In this document: piece after piece, positions 49,764 to 59,068 of the stretch | How the letters are laid out: every line of letters starts with the position of its first letter | Numbering within the stretch: position 1 is the first letter of the stretch | Source: Duganella sp. BJB476 | GTDB lineage: Bacteria > Pseudomonadota > Gammaproteobacteria > Burkholderiales > Burkholderiaceae_D | DNA: 64,000 nt | Reading direction: 5' to 3' | Assembly: GCF_003416895.1 (NCBI RefSeq) | Contig: NZ_QVIO01000009.1 | Span: forward strand, 1-64,000 | Translations under genes and position numbers: made by a program | The notes under the pieces: generated by a model | What the model saw: the letters and a program-made list of their open reading frames with translations, nothing else | The model's database searches: none | Told to the model about the DNA's origin: nothing

Positions 49764-50705
49764 TTAGGCTGCCTTACGTTTGACATGCACCGCCCAAGCC
49801 TGTGTCAGCCAGCCATAGCCGCAAACAAGCATGACGCCGGCCAGTACCAGCCCTGCCCCAGCAATGAAACTGGGTTGTATGTGTTCGTCAAGCAGCCATG
49901 CGCCCAGTACCGTGCCAAACAGCGGCGTCATGAAGGAGAAGATGCCCAAGCGAGAAGCCAGGTATCGACGCAGTAGATGGAACCATGCAAGCAGGCTGGC
50001 AAACGACACAATCACCGATTGGAACACCAGGTTGGCGATGGCCATCGGGGTTGGAGCGAACACCAGCTGGTCGGACGCAATGGCGGCACCAAGCAGCAGC
50101 ACGAAGGCGCCGATCAATTGATACAACGCGGTCTGGGTCGCCTGCAACTTTGATAGGCTCGAGCAGCGTATCACCACCGTTGTAACGCCCCATGCGGCAC
50201 CGGCCGACAGACAAAGGAAATCGCCCCACAAGGTGCTGACCTTGGCCGCTTGGCCGGATGTTCCAGGATCGAACAGGAAGGCGATGCCGACGCCCGCGAA
50301 TGACACGCCAACACCCAGCCACTGGATAGGCGCCAGCCGTTCCAATGGCAATTTTAGGTGCAAACCGAGTGCGGCGAATAGCGGCCCCGTATAAAGAAAG
50401 ACCACCGCATGCGCAGCGCTGGTGTAATGCAGGCCTGCACCGAGCAGCGCGTATTCCAATGCGAAAAGGACGCCGGCCGCCGCCCCCGGCCGCCACGCGG
50501 CCAAAGCAGGTGTGATGCTTTCCTTGCGCGCCCACATCACGAGGCCCACCAGCACCGCAGCTATCCCCGAGCGCAATCCTATTTGCAAGACAGGGGCAAC
50601 ATCGCCGGCAGTCGCCTTGATTCCCACTTGCTGCATGCTCCAGACCAGGCACAGGACGATCATGATGCCGATCGCTTGCCCGTCCAGCGTTTTTCGCGTT
50701 TCCAC
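49764..50705 (-). CDS. EamA/DMT-superfamily inner-membrane transporter
   Basis: Start GTG 50705 is preferred because the first membrane helix follows at once (GIMIVLCLVWSMQQVG); the frame extends back to 50804. 313 residues with ten hydrophobic segments in two EamA repeats (about 10-135 and 150-290), for example AGVLFALEYALLGAGLHYTS and GVLGAWLLD-like helix at the C-terminus. Proteins of this type export amino acids or other metabolites. Divergently transcribed from an AraC-type regulator 219 nt away, which probably controls it. Confidence 0.88.
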   Translation of the reverse strand: METRKTLDGQAIGIMIVLCLVWSMQQVGIKATAGDVAPVLQIGLRSGIAAVLVGLVMWARKESITPALAAWRPGAAAGVLFALEYALLGAGLHYTSAAHAVVFLYTGPLFAALGLHLKLPLERLAPIQWLGVGVSFAGVGIAFLFDPGTSGQAAKVSTLWGDFLCLSAGAAWGVTTVVIRCSSLSKLQATQTALYQLIGAFVLLLGAAIASDQLVFAPTPMAIANLVFQSVIVSFASLLAWFHLLRRYLASRLGIFSFMTPLFGTVLGAWLLDEHIQPSFIAGAGLVLAGVMLVCGYGWLTQAWAVHVKRKAA

Positions 50706-50924
50706 GGTCAAAGTCTTTCTCACGGTGATGGTCAGTCGATTATGTCGGCGCCAGCTTTTCTTGATATAGTGAGAAACCGACACAGCATTTCGCAATTCCG
50801 ACAAAGGCAGGATATGCGAGCAATCATCACGCTAGAGTTGGGGGGGGAGGAACTTAGCTACGCGGATGGTGGCGTCATTTTATGTTCCAGTTATACACAT
50901 TCAAAATATGATCGATCATTGGCC

Positions 50925-51734
50925 ATGACTAAACACTCACTGACCGCACCGTTCACGCAGACCTTACCGACGGAAATTTATTTTCGCAGTGCCGCGATGC
51001 CGGCGGAGGCCACCTATCCTTGCCACCGCCACTCCTGGGGCGAGTTCGTGTATGCCTTTAGCGGCGTGATCGACGTGAAGCTGGCCGATTGTCACTACCT
51101 CGCGCCACCACAGTACGGTATTTGGCTACCACCTCATGTCGAGCACACCGGAACGACCCGGTATGAGGCATTCCACAGTTCGCTCTATATTGCGGAAGAA
51201 TTGTGCGCCCGCCTTCCGGCTACGCCCTGCGCGCTGGCGGCAACGCCTTTGATCAGAGCGCTGCTCGAGCATCTTCGACAGCAGCCGCCGGGATTGCCTC
51301 AGACAGAGCACGAGGAACGTCTACTGGGCGTTCTGGTAGATCAGTTGGCCTCCGCCAGACGCGTGGGAAGCTACCTCCCCACCACCGAGGATGCCGTGCT
51401 GGGAACGGTATTGCGCATACTCGAAGCCAATCCCGCCGATGGTCGTTCGCTGCCTGAACTGGCGCAGGCAACCAATACCACCGAGCGTACGCTGATGCGG
51501 CGCGCCCGGCGCGACCTCGGCATGACGTTGGCGGAATGGCGCCAACGCCTGCGGGTGGTCAAGGCGATGTCTCTGCTCGAACAGGGGAGCAGTGTAGAGA
51601 GCATTGCGTTTGATCTGGGCTATGCCAGCTCGTCTGCGTTCATCACGATGTTTCGCCGCTTGACGGATGAGACCCCCGACCAGTACCGCAAGCGTGTCGG
51701 ACATACCCTCACCCGTCCAGCCAAGCGCCAGTGA
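50925..51734 (+). CDS. AraC-family transcriptional regulator
   Basis: 269 residues from ATG 50925; a longer upstream frame overlaps the divergent transporter and is not believed. Cupin-like N-terminal domain about 15-130 (PCHRHSWGEFVYAFSGVIDV, YGIWLPPHVEHTG) with histidines of the small-molecule pocket. Two helix-turn-helix motifs lie in about 160-260 (SLPELAQATNTTERTLMRRA, SIAFDLGYASSSAFITMFRR). Likely senses a metabolite and controls the neighbouring DMT exporter. Confidence 0.88.
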   Translation: MTKHSLTAPFTQTLPTEIYFRSAAMPAEATYPCHRHSWGEFVYAFSGVIDVKLADCHYLAPPQYGIWLPPHVEHTGTTRYEAFHSSLYIAEELCARLPATPCALAATPLIRALLEHLRQQPPGLPQTEHEERLLGVLVDQLASARRVGSYLPTTEDAVLGTVLRILEANPADGRSLPELAQATNTTERTLMRRARRDLGMTLAEWRQRLRVVKAMSLLEQGSSVESIAFDLGYASSSAFITMFRRLTDETPDQYRKRVGHTLTRPAKRQ

Positions 51735-51762
51735 CGTGATCAAGCCTGGCGCGTCCAGGCGA

Positions 51763-52662
51763 TCACGTCGAGAACGCCTCCCGTGCTGCCTGGCGGATGG
51801 CCAGCGTGGCTGGATGGCTGATACGCCGTTCGGTGGTGATGGCATACACCTGTTCGCGCAATACCGGAATCGTCCCTAGCATGACCACGTCGTACTGCGC
51901 GCAGATGGTCTGCGCAATGGCGGCCGGCGCGAAAAACAAACCGACGCCAGACTGACCGAAAGCCTTGATCATGGCGCTGTCGTCGAACTCCCCGACTATG
52001 TGCAGGCGCGGCACATGCGTATGCAGCCACTCCATCAGCCTGGCTCGCACGGCAAAGTCTTCTCCGGGCAGCAGCAGCGGCGCAGCGTTCAGGCATGTAG
52101 GGAACGGGCCGGTCAGCGTGGCGGCCAGCGCCGCAGCCGCAAACACGCCCAATTCGCTTTCGCCCAATAAATGGTTGTAGCCGCGCACGCTCAGGTGGCT
52201 GGGCATGGGGCGGTCCGCAATGACCAGGTCGAGGCGGTGCACGGCCATGTCCGCCAGTAGCGCGGCAAGGCGCCCTTCACGACACACCAGTCGGGTCGGC
52301 ACGGCCAATGCCATTGCCGGGGCGACCAGGCGGCAAGCCACCGCCTTCGATACAGAGTCGGACACGCCCACCCGGAAGATGGTGGTCTTGCTGGCGGCCT
52401 GATCCCGTACAACATCCAGCAGGACGTCGCCGGCATTAAAAATGTCTTCGGCGTGGGGCAGGATGCGGCTGCCTGCCTCGGTCAGTTCCAGACGCCGCCC
52501 CACACGCCGAAAAAGCTCGACGCCTAACGTTTCGGCAAACTCGGTGAGCTGGCCGGAGATCGATTGTGGCGACAGATGCAGCTGTTCAGCTGCTTTGGCA
52601 ATGCTGCCGCTGCGGGCCACCGTCCAGAAGTAGCGCAAGTGCTTGTAGTTAAGTGTCGACAT
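51763..52662 (-). CDS. nhaR: LysR-family regulator, NhaR-like
   Basis: Start ATG 52662 (MSTLNYKHLRYFWTVARSGS), the usual start of this family; the open frame continues to 52686. 299 residues. N-terminal winged helix about 4-62 (AKAAEQLHLSPQSISGQLTE), LysR effector domain about 90-295. The HLRYFW..A..GSI.KAAE start and the overall length fit NhaR, the sodium/pH-responsive activator of nhaA. No nhaA is nearby; divergent to it is a ribosome-hibernation-type gene followed by TerC. The symbol is by similarity of pattern only. Confidence 0.75.
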   Translation of the reverse strand: MSTLNYKHLRYFWTVARSGSIAKAAEQLHLSPQSISGQLTEFAETLGVELFRRVGRRLELTEAGSRILPHAEDIFNAGDVLLDVVRDQAASKTTIFRVGVSDSVSKAVACRLVAPAMALAVPTRLVCREGRLAALLADMAVHRLDLVIADRPMPSHLSVRGYNHLLGESELGVFAAAALAATLTGPFPTCLNAAPLLLPGEDFAVRARLMEWLHTHVPRLHIVGEFDDSAMIKAFGQSGVGLFFAPAAIAQTICAQYDVVMLGTIPVLREQVYAITTERRISHPATLAIRQAAREAFST

Positions 52663-52778
52663 GGCGCGCATTCGTGATACATCCATTTTTTCGATGATTT
52701 AATCAAGTATATTCGAATTGTGCGATGGATTGGGCGCCCCTATCATGGTCTTGTCATCCACTACAAAAGGAAATGGTC

Positions 52779-53141
52779 ATGCAAATAGCAATCCAATCGA
52801 GCGGCCTGGTTCTGACCCGTAGCCTACGTGCCTATGTGCAGCGGCGTCTGCAAACTTCCCTTGGATGGGTGCTGATTCGCCGGCTGACCGTGTGGCTATC
52901 GGATATTAACGGACCACGCGGCGGCCGGGACAAGCGCTGCAAGATTCAGGTCAGCCTGGACAACGGCAAGACCGTACTGATCGAAGACACCGAAGCCGAT
53001 CTGTATGCCGCCATCGACCGTGCGGCCGAACGCGCCGATCACGCTGTGGCGCGCCAGATTGCGCGGCGCCGTTCTTTTGCGCACAAGAAATTAACCATGC
53101 CGCCTGTCGATGGCGAGGCTGACGATAACGACCATCGCTAA
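52779..53141 (+). CDS. HPF/RaiA-family ribosome-associated protein
   Basis: ATG 52779 (MQIAIQSSGLVLTRSLRAYV) lies 8 nt after AAGG; ATG 52773 is too close to it. 120 residues with the beta-alpha-beta fold of hibernation factors: RRLQTSLGWVLIRRLTVWLS, CKIQVSLDNGKTVLIEDTEA, DLYAAIDRAAERADHAVARQ. It lacks the C-terminal domain of long HPF, so it is the short form. Would bind stalled or idle 30S subunits under stress. Probably the first gene of an operon with TerC, 41 nt downstream. Confidence 0.85.
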   Translation: MQIAIQSSGLVLTRSLRAYVQRRLQTSLGWVLIRRLTVWLSDINGPRGGRDKRCKIQVSLDNGKTVLIEDTEADLYAAIDRAAERADHAVARQIARRRSFAHKKLTMPPVDGEADDNDHR

Positions 53142-53182
53142 GCGCGGGCAACACAAGATCAACCTGAAGGCGGAGGGCAGCA

Positions 53183-54139
53183 ATGAATGGAATTGAGAGC
53201 ATGGCCAGTGGCCCCATGTGGGCGGGCTTTATAGCGTTTGTGCTGGCGATGCTGGCGCTCGACTTGTGGGTCTTTGGCGGCAACAAGGCGCACAAGGTGT
53301 CGGCACGCGAAGCGGGCTTTTGGTCGCTCGGCTGGTTCGCCTTGGCATTGCTGTTCAACGGCGGCATGTGGTGGTACCTTCAAGGGACGGTTGGGCCGGA
53401 AATCGCCGAGAAAAAATCGCTCGAGTTCCTGTCCGGCTACTTGATTGAGAAGGCGCTGTCGGTCGATAACGTTTTCATTTTCCTGCTAATCTTTTCCGCC
53501 TTCCAGGTCCGTCCCGAATATCAGCGCCGCGTGTTGATCTACGGTGTGCTCGGCGCGATTGTAATGCGCGCTGTCATGATTCTCGCCGGCGCCTGGGTCG
53601 TCAGCGAATTTAGCTGGGTGCTGTATCTGTTCGGCGCGTTCTTGCTCTATACCGGCCTGCGCATGTTGAAAGCGGTCGATCATGTGCCGGACGTGCGGAA
53701 CAACCCGGTGCTGCGACTGGCCCGGCGCATGCTGCCGGTATCCGATGGCGATCACGGTGAGAAATTCATCGTGTGGAAGGAAGGCAAGCGCTTTGTGACG
53801 CCGCTGTTGTTGGTGCTGGTCTTGATCGAGGCGACCGACCTGGTGTTTGCGGTCGATTCGATCCCGGCGATCTTCGCGATCACGTCAGACCCGTTCATCG
53901 TGTTCACCTCGAACCTGTTTGCGATTCTTGGCCTGCGTGCCCTGTACTTCCTGCTTGCCGATATAGCCGACCGCTTCCACCTGCTCAAGTATGGTCTGGC
54001 ACTGGTGCTGTGCTTCATTGGTTTGAAGATGCTGCTGCTACCTTGGCTGCACGTGCCGGTCCACGTTTCGTTGATCATCGTGGCAATGCTGATCGCTGGC
54101 AGCATCATCGCCAGTCTGTACACGACCCGTAAGACCTGA
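53183..54139 (+). CDS. TerC-family integral membrane protein
   Basis: 318 residues; GGAGGG lies before the ATG. About nine membrane helices. Family signatures are present: YLIEKALSVDNVFIFLLIFS with conserved Glu and Asp, and LIEATDLVFAVDSIPAIFAI with the second acidic pair. TerC/Alx proteins are linked to metal (Mn) export, alkaline pH and tellurite resistance. The position between a hibernation factor and a TerB-like protein, near an NhaR-type regulator, suggests an ion or pH stress operon. Confidence 0.9.
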   Translation: MNGIESMASGPMWAGFIAFVLAMLALDLWVFGGNKAHKVSAREAGFWSLGWFALALLFNGGMWWYLQGTVGPEIAEKKSLEFLSGYLIEKALSVDNVFIFLLIFSAFQVRPEYQRRVLIYGVLGAIVMRAVMILAGAWVVSEFSWVLYLFGAFLLYTGLRMLKAVDHVPDVRNNPVLRLARRMLPVSDGDHGEKFIVWKEGKRFVTPLLLVLVLIEATDLVFAVDSIPAIFAITSDPFIVFTSNLFAILGLRALYFLLADIADRFHLLKYGLALVLCFIGLKMLLLPWLHVPVHVSLIIVAMLIAGSIIASLYTTRKT

Positions 54140-54176
54140 TGACTATGATTGTTCGTATATTTAAAGGAGTAAAGTA

Positions 54177-54599
54177 ATGCGGAAATATATTCCCGACAGT
54201 GCCAGCGCTGCTGGCCGCATCGTGGCCCTTTGCATGGTAATCGACGGCGACCTGGCGTCATCCGAATTGCGGGCGCTCCAGCGTTCGCGGTTGCTAGAGT
54301 TCATTGAAATCGATATCGACAGCTTCCATGCTTTGCTTGATGAACTGTGCCAGGATATGTTGAGCAGCGCTGTCAGCGACGGTCATGTGGAACTGGCGCC
54401 GGACATGATAGCCGCGCTGCTCGATGAGATCCGCGACCCGACGTTGCAACAACGCTTGTTGCATGCGCTGTGGCGCATCGCCAATGCCGACGGCGTATTG
54501 GCCGATGCCGAGGTCACGTTGCTGGAGCGCGCCCGCGCCAGGTGGGCACCCGAGTCGCGCTTCGTGCCGGGCGAGGCGGAGTTGGTCGCTACGCGCTGA
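54177..54599 (+). CDS. TerB-like acidic helical protein
   Basis: 140 residues; AAAGGAG lies 7 nt before the ATG. Predicted helical, acidic, cytoplasmic. Motifs typical of the TerB/DjlA-like fold: CMVIDGDLASSELRALQ near the N-terminus and ANADGVLADAEVTLLERA near the C-terminus, both with the D-G-x-L...E pattern. Follows terC by 37 nt and ends before a terminator, so it is the last gene of that operon. Likely accessory to TerC, role unproven. Confidence 0.75.
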   Translation: MRKYIPDSASAAGRIVALCMVIDGDLASSELRALQRSRLLEFIEIDIDSFHALLDELCQDMLSSAVSDGHVELAPDMIAALLDEIRDPTLQQRLLHALWRIANADGVLADAEVTLLERARARWAPESRFVPGEAELVATR

Positions 54600-54631
54600 C
54601 CGTCGCTCCCTCGCAGGGGCACCAGTACCCA

Positions 54632-54663
54632 AAGCCAATCCACACGGATTGGCTTTTTTTTTT
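54632..54663 (+). terminator. Rho-independent terminator after the terC operon
   Basis: AAGCCAATCC, a loop of ACAC, and GGATTGGCTT form a perfect 10-bp stem followed by a run of ten or more T. It lies about 32 nt after the TerB-like stop codon. The rest of the gap to 54897 shows only the ribosome binding site region of the next operon. Confidence 0.9.
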
Positions 54664-54896
54664 CAATACGGAAAGCCGTCTCCCGGCCAAGCATAGGCCG
54701 CGTCAACCCACGCTTCGCTTCCCTCGTAGTCGTATCGCAGATTCGCGACAATTATATTTGCGCACATTACTATAAACTATGCACAAAATTTAAATTGATG
54801 CATAATGAAACGACACCCGGGGAACGGGACCGCTAAGGCAGCAAACCTAAGCGTGAAAAAAACGTGGCCATTGGCCGCCATAACGAGGAGATTGCA

Positions 54897-56561
54897 ATGA
54901 AAAAAACAAGCCATCAGCGGCTGCGCGCCAGCCGTGGCGGGTATCTGCTGCGGCCGGCGATCGCCGCCGCCCTGCTGCAATACATGTCGGCCGGCTGGGC
55001 GGTGGATATTGAGTCGGCCAATCCCGATCTCAAGCTCAGCTGGAACAACACCGTCAAGTACAGTGCCGCCGTCCGCATGAAACAACAAGCCCCGGGCCTG
55101 ATCGTCGACGCCAACACCGACGACGGCGACCGTAACTTCAATCGCGGACTGATCTCCAACCGGATCGACCTGCTGTCCGAGTTCGACCTGGCATACAAGG
55201 ACAGCGGCCTGCGCATGACGGGCGCCGCCTGGTACGACACGGTCTACAACCGCGCCAACGACAATAATTCGCCCGCCACGGCCAGCCCCTCCAGCGTCAG
55301 CTACCAACAGTTTTCAGCAGGAACGCGCGACCTGCACGGCCGCAAGGCGGAACTGCTGGACGCCTTCGTCTATACCCGCTTCGATGCCGGCGGCATGCCA
55401 GCCAGCGTGCGCCTGGGCCGCCACACGGTGTTATACGGCGAGACCCTGTTCTTCGGCGACAACGGCATCGCCGCCGGCCAGGCGCCGGTCGACGTGGTCA
55501 AGCTGCTGTCGGTGCCTGGCACCCAATTCAAGGAATTGCTGATGCCGGTGAGCCAGTTGTCCGGCCAGCTGCAACTCAACCCCAACGTCACACTGGGCGG
55601 CTACTACCAGTTCCAGTGGCGCGCCAACCGCATTCCCGGCTCCGGCAGCTATTTCTCCGGCGCCGATTATGTCGGCCCGGGCGCCGAACGCTTCTTCGCG
55701 CCGGGCTCGTTCGCCCACGTCTACTTCGACCGCGACAGCGACATCAAGCCCAGGAACAGCGGCCAGGGCGGCCTGCAGCTGCGCTTCCGTCCCGACAGCG
55801 AGATCGCCGAATTCGGCCTGTATGCGATCCGCTATCACGACAAGGATTTCAACCTTTATCTGCTGCCGTCGGCGACGCCGGCGCTGCCTTCGGTGGGCAG
55901 CTACCGGCAAGTCTACGGCGAGGACATCCGGGCCTACGGCGCCAGCGCCAGCACCACGCTGGCCGGCGCCAACGTCGCGCTCGAACTGGTGACGCGGCGC
56001 AACGCGCCGCTGGTCAGCGATCCGGTGGTCGCCTTCGGCGCCGACAACGACGGCAATCCCGCCTACGCGGTCGGCAATACCGCCCACGCCAACCTGTCGG
56101 CGATCTATGTCATGAACGGCAGCCGCCTGTGGGATGGCGGCACCCTGTTGGCCGAACTGGCGTGGAACCGCCGCCTGAGCGTGAGCCGCAATCCGGCCGC
56201 GCTGGATCCCAACAGCACCCGCGACGCGTCCGGCCTGCGCGCCCTGTTCATTCCCGAGTACTACCAGGTGCTGCCCGGTATCGACTTGTCGCTGCCGATG
56301 GGCGTGGGCTATGCGATCAGTGGCCGCTCCTCCACCAACGTCAAGTTCGCCGGCGGCGCCGAGCATGGCGGCGACTTCAGCATCGGGGCCAGCCTGGACT
56401 TCCGCAAGAAATTCAAGCTCAGCATGAACCTGGTGCATTTCTACGGCGCGGCGGGCACCTTCATCTCGCCCAACACGCCGCCGGCCGCCACCATCCTGCC
56501 GTACCGGCAGACCAACAAGGACCGCGACTTCGTTTCGGTCTCGCTGCAAAGCACGTTCTGA
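54897..56561 (+). CDS. DUF1302 outer-membrane beta-barrel protein
   Basis: 554 residues from ATG 54897; GAGGAG lies upstream. Signal peptide (LRPAIAAALLQYMSAGWA), then beta-strand-rich sequence with the DUF1302 pattern: WNNTVKYSAAVR, DLLSEFDLAYKDSGLRMTGA, DAFVYTRFDAGGMPASVRLG, RHTVLYGETLFFGDNGIAAG, and a C-terminus ending DFVSVSLQSTF with terminal Phe. Predicted outer-membrane channel. First gene of a four- or five-gene operon with DUF1329, YCF48-type and RND proteins, a set that recurs together in proteobacteria that handle hydrophobic compounds. Confidence 0.88.
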   Translation: MKKTSHQRLRASRGGYLLRPAIAAALLQYMSAGWAVDIESANPDLKLSWNNTVKYSAAVRMKQQAPGLIVDANTDDGDRNFNRGLISNRIDLLSEFDLAYKDSGLRMTGAAWYDTVYNRANDNNSPATASPSSVSYQQFSAGTRDLHGRKAELLDAFVYTRFDAGGMPASVRLGRHTVLYGETLFFGDNGIAAGQAPVDVVKLLSVPGTQFKELLMPVSQLSGQLQLNPNVTLGGYYQFQWRANRIPGSGSYFSGADYVGPGAERFFAPGSFAHVYFDRDSDIKPRNSGQGGLQLRFRPDSEIAEFGLYAIRYHDKDFNLYLLPSATPALPSVGSYRQVYGEDIRAYGASASTTLAGANVALELVTRRNAPLVSDPVVAFGADNDGNPAYAVGNTAHANLSAIYVMNGSRLWDGGTLLAELAWNRRLSVSRNPAALDPNSTRDASGLRALFIPEYYQVLPGIDLSLPMGVGYAISGRSSTNVKFAGGAEHGGDFSIGASLDFRKKFKLSMNLVHFYGAAGTFISPNTPPAATILPYRQTNKDRDFVSVSLQSTF

Positions 56562-56586
56562 CCACAAAAATATTGAGGAGACAAAG

Positions 56587-57951
56587 ATGGATACATCAAG
56601 CATGCGCGCGGCCGTGTCGGCCCTGTTGCTGACGGGCCTGGCATGGTCCGGCGCCACGCAGGCGGCGGTCGGCGCCGACGAAGCCGCCAGACTGAAAAGT
56701 GAACTGACGCCGGCCGGCGCGGAAAAAGCCGGCAATAAGGCCGGCACCATCCCCGCATGGGACGGCGGCTACACCAAGGTGCCGGCCGGCTACAAGGAAG
56801 GCGACGCACGGCCCGATCCCTACCCCGGCGAGAAGCCACTGCTGTCCATCAACGCCAAGAACATGGAGCAGTACGCCGACAAGCTGACCGACGGCGTCAA
56901 GGCGCTGATGAAGAAATACCCCAGCTACCGCATCGACGTCTATCCCACCCATCGCACGGCGGCCATGCCGCAATGGGCCTACGACAACACCTTCAAGAAC
57001 GCCACCCGCTGCAAGACCAAAGATGGCGGCCTGACGATCGAAGGCTGTTACGGCGGCGTGCCCTTCCCCCTGCCGAAGACCGGCCATGAACTGATGTGGA
57101 ATCATTTGCTGTCCTGGAAAGGGCAAGCCAATTCCATGCTGTTCCGCCTGTTCGTCACCACGGCCGATGGCAAGACCACCATGGCCTCGGACGGCATGAA
57201 CGAAGTGCAGTCGCCGTACTGGTTCAAGGACGGCTCGCTCGACAAGTTCAACGGCGACTACAGCAACCTGCTGCTGGTGACCTACGGGCCGCCGTTCAAG
57301 GCCGGCGAATCCATCCTGCTGCGCGACACGGTCAATGCCGACAAGGGGCGCCAAGCCTGGCAATACCTGGTCGGCCAACGCCGCACCCGCAAGGCGCCGA
57401 CGCTGGGCTACGACACACCCGACAGCGTGGCCTCGGGCGCCTTTTACTTTGACGAGGCCTTCGGCTTCTCCGGCGCGCTGGACCGCTACGATTGGAAGAT
57501 CATCGGCAAGAAGGAACTCTACATTCCCTACAACACCAACCGCACCTGGCAGGCCAAGAGCACCGACCTGCTGGGGCCGCAGCACCTGAATCCCGACCAC
57601 GTGCGCTGGGAGCTGCACCGCGTGTGGGAAGTCGAGGCCACCGTGGCTCAGGGCAAGCGCCATGCCGTGCCGAAGCGCCGCTACTACCTCGACGAGGACA
57701 CCTACACCGCTGTGCTGTCCGACATGTGGGACGGCCAGGGACAGATCTGGCGCGTTGGCTACACGCTGCCGATGGCCATGCCGGACGTGCCTGGCTCCAT
57801 CGCGCAGTCCTTCGGCCTGTACAACCTGTTGGCCAACACCTATGTGCTGGCCAACTACCCTGGCGAGAAAGCGTACCAGTTCAAGCAGTTGCCGCCTTGG
57901 GGCGAGAGCTACTTCACTCCCGAAAACCTGGCGGCCAAGGGCTCGCGTTGA
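56587..57951 (+). CDS. DUF1329 periplasmic protein (LolA/LolB-like fold)
   Basis: 454 residues; GAGGAG lies before the ATG. Signal peptide (ALLLTGLAWSGATQAA). Family features: DEAARLKSELTPAGAEKAGN near the start, GTIPAWDGGYTKVPAGYKEG, a conserved FPLPKTGHELMWNHLL segment, and aromatic-rich middle (WQYLVGQRRTRKAPTLGYDT, RYYLDEDTYTAVLSDMWDGQ). The family is predicted to have a lipoprotein-carrier-like fold that could hold a hydrophobic ligand in the periplasm. It follows the DUF1302 gene by 25 nt, so the two are co-expressed. Confidence 0.88.
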   Translation: MDTSSMRAAVSALLLTGLAWSGATQAAVGADEAARLKSELTPAGAEKAGNKAGTIPAWDGGYTKVPAGYKEGDARPDPYPGEKPLLSINAKNMEQYADKLTDGVKALMKKYPSYRIDVYPTHRTAAMPQWAYDNTFKNATRCKTKDGGLTIEGCYGGVPFPLPKTGHELMWNHLLSWKGQANSMLFRLFVTTADGKTTMASDGMNEVQSPYWFKDGSLDKFNGDYSNLLLVTYGPPFKAGESILLRDTVNADKGRQAWQYLVGQRRTRKAPTLGYDTPDSVASGAFYFDEAFGFSGALDRYDWKIIGKKELYIPYNTNRTWQAKSTDLLGPQHLNPDHVRWELHRVWEVEATVAQGKRHAVPKRRYYLDEDTYTAVLSDMWDGQGQIWRVGYTLPMAMPDVPGSIAQSFGLYNLLANTYVLANYPGEKAYQFKQLPPWGESYFTPENLAAKGSR

Positions 57952-57982
57952 AGATGGCGGCCACGCCGAAGGAATGCATATC

Positions 57983-59068
57983 ATGAACTATCTCTTTACC
58001 GTGCCGCGGCGCGCGGCGGCGCTGCTGCTGGCGGCCTTTGCGCTGTGCGGCGGCGCCGCGCGCGCCGAACCGGACGTGTTGGAGCGGCCGGCGATCCCAA
58101 GCGTCAAGGCGGCCGGCTCCGTGCTGCTGGCGATCACCACCGCCGGGACTGGCCGGCGCCTGGTCGCGGCGGGCGAACGCGGCATCATCCTGTGGTCCGA
58201 CGACCGCGGACTCGGCTGGCACCAGGCCAGCGTGCCGGTCAGCGTCTCGCTGACGGCGCTGCGCTTCATCAACGGGCAGGACGGCTGGGCGCTGGGCCAT
58301 AGCGGCATACTGCTGCGCACCCGCGACGGCGGCAAGAACTGGAGCAAACAGCTCGACGGCAAGCAGGCCGCCGCGTTGATGCTGGCGGCGGTCAAGGCCG
58401 ATAGCCGCAGCGGCCGGCAGGCGCTGGCCGACGCCGAGCGCCTGGTGGCCGAAGGCGCCAACAAACCATGGCTGGACCTGCATTTCTTCGACGCCCGGCA
58501 CGGCTTGCTGGTAGGCGCCTTCGGCCTGCTGTTCGCCACCGATGACGGCGGACAAAGCTGGCAGGCCGCGCCCGGCCGCATCGACAATCCCAAGGCCAAG
58601 CATCTGTACGCCGTCGCCGGGCATGGCGACGCTTGCCTGATCGCCGGCGAGCAAGGCGCGTTGTACTATTCGGACAATCGCGGCCAGAGTTTCAGCGCCG
58701 CCGACGCCGGCTACCAGGGTAGCTATTTCGGCGGGCTGGCGTTGTCGCCCCGCGCGCTGCTGGCGTTCGGCATGCGCGGTAACGTGCGCTGGTCGGACGA
58801 CGCCGGCGCCAGCTGGCATCGGAGCGACCTGGGCACCACCGCCTCGATCAGCGCCGGCCTGCGCCTGCGCGACGGCGCGCTGCTGCTGGCCGACGACACC
58901 GGCCAGCTGTATCGCAGCACCGACGGCGGCAAGCGCTTCGACCATATCGCCCCGCCCCAGCCGTCGCCGTTTACCGCGATCGCGCAAGCCGACGACGGCA
59001 GCCTGCTGTTGGCCGGCGTGCGCGGCATCACCCGCATCGCACTGAATCCCGCAAAGGTACAACCATGA
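57983..59068 (+). CDS. YCF48/BNR-type beta-propeller periplasmic protein
   Basis: 361 residues from ATG 57983; AAGGA lies about 11 nt upstream. Signal peptide (AALLLAAFALCGGAARA). Repeats of the photosynthesis-assembly-factor/BNR type: GERGIILWSDDRGLGWHQ, GHSGILLRTRDGGKNWSKQL, LFATDDGGQSWQAAPG, GNVRWSDDAGASWHRSD, LYRSTDGGKRFDHI, with Asp-box-like S/T-x-D-x-G-x-x-W. Probably a six- or seven-bladed propeller serving as a scaffold in the periplasm. The stop overlaps the start of the RND gene (ATGA). Confidence 0.85.
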   Translation: MNYLFTVPRRAAALLLAAFALCGGAARAEPDVLERPAIPSVKAAGSVLLAITTAGTGRRLVAAGERGIILWSDDRGLGWHQASVPVSVSLTALRFINGQDGWALGHSGILLRTRDGGKNWSKQLDGKQAAALMLAAVKADSRSGRQALADAERLVAEGANKPWLDLHFFDARHGLLVGAFGLLFATDDGGQSWQAAPGRIDNPKAKHLYAVAGHGDACLIAGEQGALYYSDNRGQSFSAADAGYQGSYFGGLALSPRALLAFGMRGNVRWSDDAGASWHRSDLGTTASISAGLRLRDGALLLADDTGQLYRSTDGGKRFDHIAPPQPSPFTAIAQADDGSLLLAGVRGITRIALNPAKVQP

